Assembly (NCBI RefSeq): GCF_005154805.1
Contig: NZ_CP039727.1
Location: forward strand, 927,501-991,500
DNA length: 64,000 nucleotides
Source of the DNA: Bacillus sp. S3
GTDB lineage: Bacteria > Bacillota > Bacilli > Bacillales > Cytobacillaceae
Reading direction: 5' to 3'
A model generated the notes under the pieces. That model was not told the DNA's origin. It saw nothing but the letters and a program-made list of their open reading frames with translations, and did no database searches. This document shows positions 25,474 through 34,286 of this stretch, in pieces. The translations under genes and the position numbers were made by a program. The number at the start of each line of letters is the position of its first letter. Position 1 is the stretch's first letter.

Positions 25474-25840
25474 GGTAAGAGACTATACATTATTATAATT
25501 GACTTTTTACTTCAGTGACCAGTAGTATGTTACAATTTTACATATTATTAATTGGAAATTGTTTGCGATAAAAAGGGGAATTTGGATGAACGCGGGTATA
25601 ATCCTTTGGACTAGTAGATCGTGTAATTTGGATCATTACTTTGTTGCTTGTTTAATCATGATGCATTTAAAGCAGTATGCAAAGGGGAATAAGAATAGCC
25701 AGTCGAATCATGAATTCGATCATCATGGACCCTCCATAAGCATGACTTTATATAACTTAAGTATATAGGCAGTTTATTAACCCTTTGTTATTCAAATGTA
25801 AATTAAATGTAAAAAGTTGCCCTGTATAGGAGACGTTACT

Positions 25841-26539
25841 GTGAAAATGATTAAAACGGGATTTCTACGTGTATTTGCAATTATAGCCATACTTATATTA
25901 ACCCTAGGCATGTTTATTTTAGTATCTTTGATGCAAGAAGTATTGTTTGTTCCAAAGGATTATATTATCTGGGTTTTTAAATCACCCTATTCAGGGCTGG
26001 TTATAATCTTTGAACTCTATCTTTTTGTGGGATTTTTCTACATTTTCAACAAAGATTTGAGGAATGTATGGAAAAACGGAGCAATTTTTAAAAAGTATAG
26101 AAAGCTCATGATTGCTGCTTTTTCGACCTTCACTATTATTTTGCTGTACACAATTATTACAGCTGTTACTGTAGTAACTAAAGATCGGATTATTGATTAT
26201 TCCTTTTTTGCTCCACAAGGCAAATCATACAGCTATGACGAAATCGTCAAGATTCAAACAGGGGTGTATGGTAAGGGGAGGACATCGTTATTTACACACG
26301 CAAAAGGTGACTTTTTTTACATAATTGAATTTAATGACGGTACAAAGATTGATTTGGCTCAAGTGGGTGGAACAAAAAAGGATGAGGATGAGCGTTTTAT
26401 CCTTGAAAAGCTTGATATTCGGCTAGTAAACATGGGTATCAATAAAGAATCAAGCATGAAATACTTCGAATACAGCAAAAAAGGCTTGGCAAAAATTTAT
26501 ACTGATAAAATACGAAGCATATTGGAAAATACGAAATAA
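25841..26539 (+). CDS. Uncharacterised membrane protein
   Basis: A 232-aa protein with three predicted membrane helices in the first roughly 120 residues (about 5-28, 43-66 and 86-112), then a soluble C-terminal domain of about 115 residues (ITYSY-like KSYSYDEIVKIQTGVYGKG, FNDGTKIDLAQVGG). The layout resembles small Firmicute membrane proteins of unknown function. No family is claimed. The GTG at 25841 is 8 nt after AGGAG; the longer frame from 25817 has no ribosome site. Confidence 0.65.
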   Translation: MKMIKTGFLRVFAIIAILILTLGMFILVSLMQEVLFVPKDYIIWVFKSPYSGLVIIFELYLFVGFFYIFNKDLRNVWKNGAIFKKYRKLMIAAFSTFTIILLYTIITAVTVVTKDRIIDYSFFAPQGKSYSYDEIVKIQTGVYGKGRTSLFTHAKGDFFYIIEFNDGTKIDLAQVGGTKKDEDERFILEKLDIRLVNMGINKESSMKYFEYSKKGLAKIYTDKIRSILENTK

Positions 26540-26586
26540 CCTTGTGCGGTTCTTTTGGAACCCCTAACAATATAAGAAGAAACTAC

Positions 26587-26721
26587 CTAGGGGCAAATAG
26601 TGACATCAATGTTTGCCTCGGGCATCTGATATAAACTCTTGATCTTACTTTGGGACCCGGCTCCAATTCTTCGGTTTTCTTTAACCGTCACGCAAACCCA
26701 CAGCTCTATTTCTTTTGTCAA
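26587..26721 (-). CDS. Possible 44-aa small protein
   Basis: A TTG start 9 nt after GGGGAGG opens a 44-codon frame (LTKEIELWVCVTVKENRR..., two Cys). It fills part of the gap between the membrane protein and the His-rich protein. No homology was recognised and the frame is short, so this is tentative. Confidence 0.3.
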   Translation of the reverse strand: MTKEIELWVCVTVKENRRIGAGSQSKIKSLYQMPEANIDVTICP

Positions 26722-26807
26722 CGATAACAACCTCCCCACCAACTTTTTGTAACCGAATAGCCTGTACCGCATAATATAAAATAAATTCTAAGAAAGTGGT
26801 GTGTAAA

Positions 26808-27050
26808 TTGACCCATCATATTACGACTGGTCCATATCCTGGACAAACGGGGGCATGTATAGCACAATATAATCACCATACCCTTGGTCACGCGCCCCAT
26901 CACTACCAGTCAAATCATCATAATCCAAATCATCATAATCCAAATCATAATCCAAATCACAATCCAAATCATAATCATATGCCGGGATATTATCAGCAAC
27001 CCATTCCAACGTGGAGACCGCCCATGGCTCCATATCCTCAATTTTTTTAA
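26808..27050 (+). CDS. His/Asn/Pro-rich repeat protein, possible spore-coat component
   Basis: An 80-aa low-complexity protein with about 17 histidines. The centre is a run of NHHNPN / NHNPN units, and the C-terminus is Pro/Tyr/Trp-rich (YYQQPIPTWRPPMAPYPQFF). Small His-rich or Tyr-rich proteins are common in Bacillus spore coats, and the His run could bind metals. Both are inference. A TTG start at 26808 behind AAGTGGTG is preferred; GTG 26796 is possible. The acidic frame on the other strand is only the shadow of the repeat. Confidence 0.5.
   Translation: MTHHITTGPYPGQTGACIAQYNHHTLGHAPHHYQSNHHNPNHHNPNHNPNHNPNHNHMPGYYQQPIPTWRPPMAPYPQFF
26911..26976 (+). repeat. In-frame minisatellite (12- to 15-bp units)
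   Basis: Five units of CCAAATCATAAT type, two of them extended by an extra CAT codon, encode the NPNH run of the His-rich protein. Confidence 0.7.
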
Positions 27051-27117
27051 TTCCATTCAATAACAGACTGTTAGAGCAGGAATTTTTTTGATTACCTAAT
27101 ATATAAAAATATAAGTG

Positions 27118-27155
27118 CCTGACACCCGCTGTATTTTATTGCAGCGGGTGTCAGG
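27118..27155. repeat. CCTGACACCC palindromic element / terminator-like hairpin
   Basis: A 14-bp perfect stem CCTGACACCCGCTG / CAGCGGGTGTCAGG with a 10-nt loop. It resembles the shorter 12142-12166 element. No clear T run follows, so it is probably a dispersed element that may also terminate transcription. Confidence 0.6.
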
Positions 27156-27229
27156 CTGTTGAGAATCAGTATAAAAACAGCCTTGCCTTTTGGGAAGACT
27201 TTTAATAAATACCTTTATACTCAGGACTA

Positions 27230-28582
27230 CTATTTTCTGATCAAACTGTATAGAGAGGCTCCAACCAGGTCGCCAGCTTCTTTCAGACGCTCAATGCTGA
27301 CATGTTCAATTTTGTCATTTGGCGTATGATAATATGGCTCCAGGTTTGCTGTTCCAGGTTCGCGGCGAATAAAGTTAACTGCCGGGATGCCCGCATCATG
27401 GAAGGAAACGTGGTCAGAAGAGCCACGCTGATAGAGCACCAACTCTGATGAAGTACCAATTCTATTTGCGGTTGCCTTGGCTGTCTCTGACACAATATTT
27501 GCCTTCCCGTCAACCGTATTTAAATAAATTGCGGTCGCATTATCCCACCCGGTTCCAACCATATCCATATTGAAGTTCGCGAGGCTGCGGCTGACTTCAT
27601 CTTGGCTTAACTTGCTGACATAATGTGCCGAACCGACCAAGCCGATCTCTTCAGCACCGACAAACACAAACCGCAATTCTTTATCGATTGGGTAGCTTTT
27701 TAAAACATTGGCCAATTCTAAAGCAACGGCAGTACCTGAAGCATTGTCGTTTGCTCCCGGGGCAAACGGAACACTGTCGATATGGGCCGAGACATGCACG
27801 ATGTCGTGGTTTGCCCCTTGATTAGGCTTCCTAGTAGCAATTATGTTTTGTGACTTCGCATTCTTAAGACGCTGGACATTCATTGTCACCGTTTTACCTT
27901 GCGTCACAACGTCCTTCAGCAAGGCTTCACCGCTTGCTTTTGAAATGCCGCCTACCGGAACGGCCGCTTCACCGCCGATGGAAGGATTCAATGGACCTGG
28001 CTGACTAATATTATCATAGATTAATACTCCGATCGCCCCTGCTGCGACTGCGTTATCTACTTTTTCTTTAAACGTAATTTCCCCTCTGGAGATCAGTGCA
28101 ATCCTGCCCTTTGCATCTGCAGTAAAATCCGCCGCTTTGCCCAATTTTGCATCAAATAATAGAGAGGTGATTCCCTCATTAGGTGTCGCCGCGGAGCCGG
28201 CAGGTATATTCACCATCACTTCATTATTATCGCTTGTATGCAAATGTCCAATCGTTTTGTCAGGAATGCTGAATTCCTGCGTTTCTACCTCATAGCCTAA
28301 AGATAAGAGACGGTTTTTTATGAATTCAACAGCCTGCTGCTCCCCCTCTGTTCCGGTTACGCGCGGACCAATCGTTTCTGATAGATAGTAGAGATCTTGA
28401 TAGATTCTTTCGGCATTGACTCTTGCAATGACCTTTTGGTCAAAGGCCTTAATGCTTGGGTTCGTTACATCCTGTGCTGCGGCTGCTGCCTTAATTGGCA
28501 GATTCACCGGAGAAAAATACAAACCTGAAGTTACTAGCATGGTAGATAGTAAAATGGCCGAGCGCTTTTTTCCTCTTTTCAA
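27230..28582 (-). CDS. Secreted M28 aminopeptidase with PA domain (YwaD-like)
   Basis: A 450-aa exported zinc aminopeptidase. A Sec signal peptide (basic MKRGKKRS, hydrophobic core, cleavage near AAAAA) is followed by a protease-associated domain (about 130-240) and the M28 catalytic domain: HVSAHIDS, GANDNASGTA, FVGAEEIGLVGS (Glu-Glu), and YYHTPND near the end. It resembles B. subtilis YwaD and likely removes N-terminal residues from extracellular peptides. The start is a TTG behind AGGGGG at about 12 nt. It appears monocistronic. Confidence 0.88.
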   Translation of the reverse strand: MKRGKKRSAILLSTMLVTSGLYFSPVNLPIKAAAAAQDVTNPSIKAFDQKVIARVNAERIYQDLYYLSETIGPRVTGTEGEQQAVEFIKNRLLSLGYEVETQEFSIPDKTIGHLHTSDNNEVMVNIPAGSAATPNEGITSLLFDAKLGKAADFTADAKGRIALISRGEITFKEKVDNAVAAGAIGVLIYDNISQPGPLNPSIGGEAAVPVGGISKASGEALLKDVVTQGKTVTMNVQRLKNAKSQNIIATRKPNQGANHDIVHVSAHIDSVPFAPGANDNASGTAVALELANVLKSYPIDKELRFVFVGAEEIGLVGSAHYVSKLSQDEVSRSLANFNMDMVGTGWDNATAIYLNTVDGKANIVSETAKATANRIGTSSELVLYQRGSSDHVSFHDAGIPAVNFIRREPGTANLEPYYHTPNDKIEHVSIERLKEAGDLVGASLYSLIRK

Positions 28583-28995
28583 AAAAATGACCCCCTAGAA
28601 GATTAGATTCTTCAAATGTATTCTCTTCCATTTTTGGTAATCCTTTTCTATTTTAAAAAATGATTCTTCTAACCTATCATTGATTTTCACTTTGGCACTT
28701 AAGGATGATTCGCTTTAGAAGAAAAAAGGAAAAAGGATGCAGGTATTTAGTCTATTGGAAAATCTATAAAGATGAAAAAACAGCATGAAAAGGGCAGTTT
28801 CCATGCTGTTATTTCAATATACTTTATAATTTTTTTATATGAACAAACGTGTTATACATTCCAATACACTGGGAACAGGGTGTGTCTGTTCCCATATTTG
28901 TTTGCAAAGCAGGTACCAAATCATTAAAGGTAACTTTGGAATCTTTGATTTTTCAAATAAATATTGACCTACCGATCTTCATATTCTAGCAGCAT
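28583..28995. other. Intergenic region between M28 and metallophosphatase genes
   Basis: 413 bp without a gene. It holds a hairpin AACAGCATG/CATGCTGTT (28779-28810), probably the terminator of the metallophosphatase gene read leftward, and GGGAACAG/CTGTTCCC (28871-28893). The left part is the M28 promoter region. Confidence 0.5.
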
Positions 28996-30210
28996 TTATC
29001 CTTTTACCGCTTTTTCCTTTTCTCCATTGTTTAATGGTAAAGGATCGATACTTTGATCGTTCGCTGTTAAATCAATTCCAAAGTCCTTAGCGAAAACCAT
29101 ATGAGTTTCTACAAGAACACCTTCTTTATTTTCATCTAAATTGAATACTCTCGCTCCACGCAGTCTGTTTCGATCAGCTCCAGAAAGGCCGTACGTTCCA
29201 AAACCTGTGTTGCCGGCATAGCCAAGCAAAATTCCATAATAGTTGCCACAGTAGGTGTTTACATGATCATGTCCGCAGAAAACGCCCTTAACGTCCCCTC
29301 TATCTAACATGGCTGAAAACAAACCGCCGTTAACCGGTCCTGGACATTCGTCTTCATTTCTTTCTCCTACTATATTATGTTTTGCCGCTGCAAGATCATG
29401 GTTCGCTTGTGTTCTACTATCAACACTTCCATACCACATAAAACGATGTTCCCATAGAGGGATATGAATGAATACAAGTGAAGGCACTTTAAAACCGTAT
29501 TGCTTCTCAAGTTTTTTGGATTTCTCATAATACCAATTCACTTGATTAAATCGAAGCCAGTCCCAAGTAGGATACCCTTTGAAATCCTGTCCTGCAATTT
29601 CTGCTGGTGCATATCTTCCGCTATCAAGAAGCCAGAGGTTGAATGCGGCATTATTGCCTTTTGAATTTTTTATTAAAAGGTTCATGTTACCTGTTCCGGT
29701 AAGGCCCTTTTCTCCAGGTTCGTTCATATTATATTTGTAATTCATATAGAACTTCAGCATGTCATTTTCATACATTCCACTTAGGTGTGAAGAATCTTCA
29801 TCATGATTTCCAAATGTAACTGCCCATTTGATACCTCTTTTTTCCATTGGCTGAGCTACATTATTTAAGGCTTGTTTCATCTCTATCTCACTATCACAGC
29901 CTCCTGTAATATTGTCACCGTTAAGAACTACAAAATCCGGCTTCTCTGAGTCAAGAACCTTCTCCATAAGTTCAATGGTTCTGCGATCAATTCGTTCATC
30001 ATCCTGAGTATCGTTAAATTGTACAACTTTATACTTTCCATCTGAGTTAAATTGAAGCTTAGCATTTCCTAATTCATCAGCATGTACATGGTTAGTAAAT
30101 AAATCTCCAGGCAATCCAGTAGACGCAAGTGTTAATGCGAGCGTACTCATTCCTCCGATTTTCATAAATTTCCTTCTGTCTATCCCTTTGTTTAGATCCT
30201 GAATACTCAT
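28996..30210 (-). CDS. Tat-exported metallophosphoesterase
   Basis: A 404-aa calcineurin-like phosphoesterase. A twin-arginine signal (DRRKFMKIGG plus hydrophobic stretch) predicts Tat export. Metal-binding motifs are visible in order: FNDTQDD (first Asp block), VVLNGDNI, TFGNHDED (GNH[D]), IHIPLWEH and FCGHDHVN (GHDH). It is related to purple-acid and phosphodiesterase-type enzymes that scavenge phosphate. ATG 30210 is 7 nt after GGGGAGG; a frame starting 14 codons earlier has no ribosome site. The divergent DeoR gene may regulate it. Confidence 0.85.
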   Translation of the reverse strand: MSIQDLNKGIDRRKFMKIGGMSTLALTLASTGLPGDLFTNHVHADELGNAKLQFNSDGKYKVVQFNDTQDDERIDRRTIELMEKVLDSEKPDFVVLNGDNITGGCDSEIEMKQALNNVAQPMEKRGIKWAVTFGNHDEDSSHLSGMYENDMLKFYMNYKYNMNEPGEKGLTGTGNMNLLIKNSKGNNAAFNLWLLDSGRYAPAEIAGQDFKGYPTWDWLRFNQVNWYYEKSKKLEKQYGFKVPSLVFIHIPLWEHRFMWYGSVDSRTQANHDLAAAKHNIVGERNEDECPGPVNGGLFSAMLDRGDVKGVFCGHDHVNTYCGNYYGILLGYAGNTGFGTYGLSGADRNRLRGARVFNLDENKEGVLVETHMVFAKDFGIDLTANDQSIDPLPLNNGEKEKAVKG

Positions 30211-30561
30211 GAAAATTACCTCCCCAATTTTTAAAAAATTATTCCCAGTCATCTACTATTACATCGTAGGATAATAATATTGATAGAGTATGAAGGTTGC
30301 TAGAAATGTAAGTAAATTAAACAAAGGAAAAACAGAAACCAAATAAGCCAAATAAAACGGCACTGTCGTCCTTTATGTCGAAATACTCAGACTACTAATA
30401 GTAGAAAAGATAGATGAAAAAATGCTTTTTGATTTTGTTTTATTCTTCATTTTTGACTAATTTACAAAACTTAATATTTTCTTAAGCGTTTTGTTATATT
30501 CGCTTTTTATAATGGATTAATACATAACAAAATTTTAATGAGGGAGGCATTGGGAGATTGT
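30211..30561. other. Divergent promoter region
   Basis: 351 bp between the metallophosphatase gene and the divergent DeoR-family gene. It is very AT-rich and presumably holds both promoters. I saw no clear operator palindrome. Confidence 0.45.
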
Positions 30562-31389
30562 ATGAATAAGCATGAAATGGCAGAAAGGTATAGAGTAATC
30601 ATAAGAGAACTTGAGATGAAAAATAAAATTAATGTAATAGATTTAGCCATTAAATTAAACGTAACACCGGAAACAATCCGAAAAGATTTAAGCGTCCTTG
30701 AGGAGAAAAAGAAACTGCGTAGAATTCACGGTGGGGCAATTCAATATTTTGGTTCGCTTAAAGAACTCCATTTTAATAAAAAAATCGGCATCTACCATAA
30801 TCAAAAAAAAATGATAGGGGAATCTGCCGCAACTTTTATTATGGATGGGGAAACAGTTGCTCTCGATGTAGGATCAACAACTTTACATATTGCAAGGTCA
30901 ATTAAAAATGTAAAAAATATCACGGTTGTGACCAACTCATTAGCAGCAGCTGAAATCTTAAATAATCGATTAGAAAATCAGCTATTTGATGGCAATGTAA
31001 TCGTACTCGGAGGAACAACCAATCCACTGCAACGATCAATCAGTGGACCGTTAACCAATCAGTTATTAGAACATTTTTACTTTGATAAAGCATTTATTTC
31101 ATGCGGAGGAATGAGCAAAGATGGAATATGTGATTTCAATATTGATAAAGCAACGGCATCTACTATTATGATGAAAAGATCAGGAAGTGTTTTTGTTGTA
31201 ACTGATTCTTCCAAAATGAATCAGAAGGCTCTGTTTCATATAGGGTCATTCCCATCAATTGATTGTGTCATTTCAGATCAAGAAATGCCCGCTGATTGGT
31301 CAAAAGATGCGATGGTTAGAAACGTAAAATGGATAAATGCAGGTGCCATAGATGCTCAAACATCGAGTAGGGGCGAAGGGATCATGTAG
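30562..31389 (+). CDS. DeoR-family transcriptional regulator
   Basis: A 275-aa repressor. The N-terminal DeoR helix-turn-helix (INVIDLAIKLNVTPETIRKDLSVLEEK, RRIHGGAI) is followed by the sugar-phosphate sensor domain (ALDVGSTTLHIA, VVTNSLAAAE, FISCGGMSKDGICD, VVTDSSKM). Members sense phosphorylated sugars. No sugar operon is adjacent; the divergent metallophosphatase is the nearest possible target. ATG 30562 follows TGGGAG by 5 nt. Confidence 0.85.
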   Translation: MNKHEMAERYRVIIRELEMKNKINVIDLAIKLNVTPETIRKDLSVLEEKKKLRRIHGGAIQYFGSLKELHFNKKIGIYHNQKKMIGESAATFIMDGETVALDVGSTTLHIARSIKNVKNITVVTNSLAAAEILNNRLENQLFDGNVIVLGGTTNPLQRSISGPLTNQLLEHFYFDKAFISCGGMSKDGICDFNIDKATASTIMMKRSGSVFVVTDSSKMNQKALFHIGSFPSIDCVISDQEMPADWSKDAMVRNVKWINAGAIDAQTSSRGEGIM

Positions 31390-31498
31390 AGTTATTCTAG
31401 CTTACCTAAACATAGGACAGCTAAAACTTACCATGGGCCTCATGCGGAATGATGCTTATTGAAATATACTTTCATGACAAAGGAAGTAAAGAATAAAT

Positions 31499-31524
31499 GT
31501 TTCAGTTCTTCTTGTAGCGGGTAG
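31499..31524 (+). promoter_or_regulatory. Sigma-B-type promoter
   Basis: GTTTCA (31499-31504), a 14-bp spacer and GGGTAG (31519-31524) fit the general-stress consensus GTTTAA-N12-15-GGGWAW, 38 bp before the YflT-like gene. Confidence 0.6.
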
Positions 31525-31561
31525 ATGTACTAGTAAATACTCGTCCAAAGGAGGACTATTA

Positions 31562-32131
31562 ATGCATACACATGAAAAACACTTGGTGGGAGTTTATGAT
31601 ACTGAAAGTGAAGTTATCCAGGCCGTTGAAAACCTCAAACGCCAGGGATATGCTGCCGAGGATATATCGGTGATTGGAAAGAACAAAGAACAGGTACATG
31701 AAATTAATGAGGCTACTAGTACGAAAACGGAAGAAGGCTTTGTAGCGGGAGCGGCAACTGGCGGTGCGCTAGGCGGGCTTGTCGGTTTGTTGGCAGGCGT
31801 AGGAGCTCTAGCCATTCCAGGCGTCGGACCGTTTATAGCAGCGGGACCAATAGCAGCAACTTTAACCGGAGCTGCAGTTGGTGCAGGAGCTGGCGGATTG
31901 GCAGGAGCGTTGATTGGAATGGGTCTTCCTGAAGAAGAAGCGCACCGTTATGAAGGGCTTGTTAATGAAGGGAAATTTATTGTTGTGGTGGAACGTCGAG
32001 AAAATCATGTTGGAGATCACTTTTTTACTAATCGTGCCAACCAAAGCTCTACAGATCCAATCACACCACCCGATAATCCGCCCGTTACTGACGCCCCAAT
32101 CACTGACATCGATAGCAATCGAAACTATTAA
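31562..32131 (+). CDS. General stress protein, YflT/GSP17M domain
   Basis: A 189-aa protein. The N-terminal YflT-type domain (HLVGVYDTESEVIQAVENLKRQGYAAEDISVIG) is followed by a Gly/Ala-rich stretch of about 70 residues that could form a membrane hairpin, then a short acidic/Pro-rich tail. Relatives are sigma-B-controlled general stress proteins of unknown biochemical function. A good sigma-B promoter lies just upstream. The ATG is preceded by AAAGGAGG. A hairpin followed by T8 (about 32148-32188) ends the gene. Confidence 0.82.
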   Translation: MHTHEKHLVGVYDTESEVIQAVENLKRQGYAAEDISVIGKNKEQVHEINEATSTKTEEGFVAGAATGGALGGLVGLLAGVGALAIPGVGPFIAAGPIAATLTGAAVGAGAGGLAGALIGMGLPEEEAHRYEGLVNEGKFIVVVERRENHVGDHFFTNRANQSSTDPITPPDNPPVTDAPITDIDSNRNY

Positions 32132-32276
32132 TCATTGAAAATGATTAGGGTGCCTTGCCCATCTGGGACGGGTGCTCTTTTCTTTTTTTTATTTCGAATG
32201 GATATTTTGGGGGAATTGGATAACGAATAGATATTCAATTTCATCTGCTTTTGTTACGGATATGTCTCAGTATTCT

Positions 32277-33482
32277 TCATCTATTGCAAGTTTGTCGATT
32301 TGATGAAATGACAATTAGTAAGATAACCGAAATCAGGATATAGGCAATTCCGCCAATTAAACCTAAGGAGCGTGGTGCAAGATAATTTAGTGCAATCCCA
32401 GATAAAAACATAGATAGACCTAAAATCGTGTTTCCGATGGTCGCTAACAATCCAAACATCATCCCCTGATGCTCTTCAGGAATTTCCTTCATTAATATGG
32501 TATCAAAACAGGCATTCCCAATCCCCGACATAAACGCCACGCTGCAAAATAAAAGAAAGGCAAAGGCTGCTACATGGATTCTACTTAATACTAACAGAGA
32601 AGCACCTTCTAACAGTAAACAGACTAAACCTGTGACTAAGAAATTTTTCCGAAGTCGATTTGCAATTGAGTAGCTTAATGTTAAACCGATCCCTAAGGCC
32701 CCATAAAATAGGCCAACCCCAACATCCCCCAGTTGAAACTCATTCACGGCATACACGCTAATGAGGACATTATCGATTCCGTTCATCGAGGCGATTAAGA
32801 CCTCACAAATCAAGAGGATTAGAACGGGAGCAGACATCAACATGATTTTTTTTAATACGGCGAGTTGCGCCTCTTTTCTAAACTTATTGCCTTCCTCTAC
32901 TCGCTTATTTTCAGGAAATTTAATCGTTGAGATTATCGTGGCTGCACCTAAGAAAGAGGCGGCATTGAACCAAAATGTTACATGAGCGCCAAAAATATAG
33001 GACACAATCCCACCTGAAAAGGCGCCACCGATCAATACAATCCCGATTAAGACTTGTTCTAAACTATTCACTTTTATTAGCTGTTCCTTGTTCACAAGGA
33101 GAGGGATGGCCGACTTTCTTGCTGGACTATAAATGGCTTCACCAGCAGCTAAAAAAAACGAACTAAGATAAACGATCCACAGCTCCTCTTTACTGTGAAC
33201 GAATAAGAAGGATAGGGCGAAAATGATTCGGAGCAGATCGGTTGTAACTAATATTGACTTTCTTGGGATCCGGTCTGCCAGCCATCCTCCTAAAGGTCCA
33301 AAGAAGACAAAGGGGATTAACCGGATAGCTAACGTTATTCCCACTGCAAAGCCTGATCCGGTTATTTGCAGCAGCATCGCTAATATAGCAACAGAGCTAA
33401 ACCGATCCCCAATACCATTCACAACCCCAGCTAGGAATAATTTCCGATACTGTTTCCCTGCTTTAACCATTGACTGATCCAT
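32277..33482 (-). CDS. MFS efflux transporter (MFS_3/EntS-like)
   Basis: A 401-aa 12-helix major facilitator protein. FGPLGGWLADRIPRKSIL is the loop-2 signature, and the MFS_3 pattern resembles EntS-type or macrolide exporters. ATG 33482 follows AAGGTGA by 6 nt. The next gene upstream on the same strand encodes an ArsR-family regulator 84 bp away, and ATCTAATTAG sites lie in front of both. I infer a drug or metabolite exporter under that repressor. Confidence 0.82.
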   Translation of the reverse strand: MDQSMVKAGKQYRKLFLAGVVNGIGDRFSSVAILAMLLQITGSGFAVGITLAIRLIPFVFFGPLGGWLADRIPRKSILVTTDLLRIIFALSFLFVHSKEELWIVYLSSFFLAAGEAIYSPARKSAIPLLVNKEQLIKVNSLEQVLIGIVLIGGAFSGGIVSYIFGAHVTFWFNAASFLGAATIISTIKFPENKRVEEGNKFRKEAQLAVLKKIMLMSAPVLILLICEVLIASMNGIDNVLISVYAVNEFQLGDVGVGLFYGALGIGLTLSYSIANRLRKNFLVTGLVCLLLEGASLLVLSRIHVAAFAFLLFCSVAFMSGIGNACFDTILMKEIPEEHQGMMFGLLATIGNTILGLSMFLSGIALNYLAPRSLGLIGGIAYILISVILLIVISSNRQTCNR

Positions 33483-33521
33483 CGAAATCACCTTTTTTCA
33501 TTGTAATCTAATTTCACATAT

Positions 33522-33531
33522 ATCTAATTAG
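33522..33531. promoter_or_regulatory. Operator candidate in front of the MFS gene
   Basis: ATCTAATTAG shares ten bases with the perfect palindrome ATCTAATTAGAT at 34170-34181. A weaker AATCTAATT lies at 33505-33513. Confidence 0.45.
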
Positions 33532-33565
33532 CTGGATTAAAAAAAGAGGCGCCGGGTAACGCCCT

Positions 33566-34144
33566 TTAACTTAACCACCATAATTCAACAGGATTTAGTT
33601 CATAGAGATTATTTTCGCGATACATATACTGACACATGATCAGCTCACGTCGTAATGTGGCATAATCCTCATGAAATTGTTTTAAATATTCATTAATCTC
33701 TTTTTCTTGATAGACTTTTCCGAAATCTAATCCCTTTACTATATGTGAAAGAACAACAAGCTTTTTCTTTCGTTGGGCAGGATAATTTTTCAGTTTTCCT
33801 TCTTTTGTGAAGAAGTTATTGATAATGGCAGTGCGTTCCTCTGCTGTTACCGACATTTCCAAACTCGATTCACCCCCTGTCCCAACCGTGAAAATGGCTT
33901 TGGCACTATTTTCTAAAGTCTTTGTATTCAGCGAAAAATAAATGGTATTTTTATCACGTTGTTCTCTAATTAGGCCAACCTCCCGCAGCTTCGTCATATG
34001 GTGGGTAATCGTTGGCGGTTTGAGTCCAAGCTTCCCGGCAATAGCCTGCCCATGTAAAGGTCCTTGCTGGAGCAGGCCAATAATTCGTATTCGTGTAAGA
34101 TCCCCTAATGCTTTATGAAAACCAACTATTTTATCCAATTGCAT
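33566..34144 (-). CDS. ArsR-family HTH regulator with DUF2087
   Basis: A 192-aa repressor. The N-terminal ArsR-type winged helix (LGDLTRIRIIGLLQQGPLHGQ, KPPTITHHMTKLREVGLI) is followed by a DUF2087 domain (FFTKEGKLKNYPAQRKKKLVVLSHIV). No Cys or His cluster for metal sensing is obvious, so it is probably a small-molecule or drug sensor. ATG 34144 is behind AGGTG. It precedes the MFS exporter on the same strand. The palindrome 34170-34181 in its own promoter suggests autoregulation. Confidence 0.83.
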   Translation of the reverse strand: MQLDKIVGFHKALGDLTRIRIIGLLQQGPLHGQAIAGKLGLKPPTITHHMTKLREVGLIREQRDKNTIYFSLNTKTLENSAKAIFTVGTGGESSLEMSVTAEERTAIINNFFTKEGKLKNYPAQRKKKLVVLSHIVKGLDFGKVYQEKEINEYLKQFHEDYATLRRELIMCQYMYRENNLYELNPVELWWLS

Positions 34145-34169
34145 ATTCAACACACCTTATTTAATAATT

Positions 34170-34181
34170 ATCTAATTAGAT
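34170..34181. promoter_or_regulatory. Palindromic operator of the ArsR-family gene
   Basis: ATCTAATTAGAT, a perfect 12-bp palindrome, sits 25 bp before the regulator start. A near copy lies in front of the MFS gene. Confidence 0.5.
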
Positions 34182-34286
34182 GATAATGGAATTGCAAAAA
34201 ATTTGCAATAGGTTGAAAAATAAGTTTAGGAATCTTAGCTGAAAGGGTATATAGAATTTGGAAGGAAAGGAAGGAGAGGGAAGAAC

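Larger units (their letters stand above)
25249..25840. other. Intergenic region with structured elements and decayed small frames
   Basis: 592 bp. CATGCAAAG (25353-25361) pairs with CTTTGCATG (25383-25391). GTAAGG/CCTTAC plus T5 (25451-25473) is a small plus-strand terminator. On the minus strand, an AGGAGGTG site precedes a frame that stops after seven codons and then continues open, as if a small gene were interrupted. A plus-strand frame at 25586-25768 (60 aa) has AAGGGGAA before its ATG but no recognisable fold. I do not call a gene here. Confidence 0.45.

Noticed and set aside
26821..27060. Acidic repeat protein on the minus strand (DYDLDYDL run)
   Set aside because: It is the antisense shadow of the NPNH repeat, and its frame has no ribosome site.
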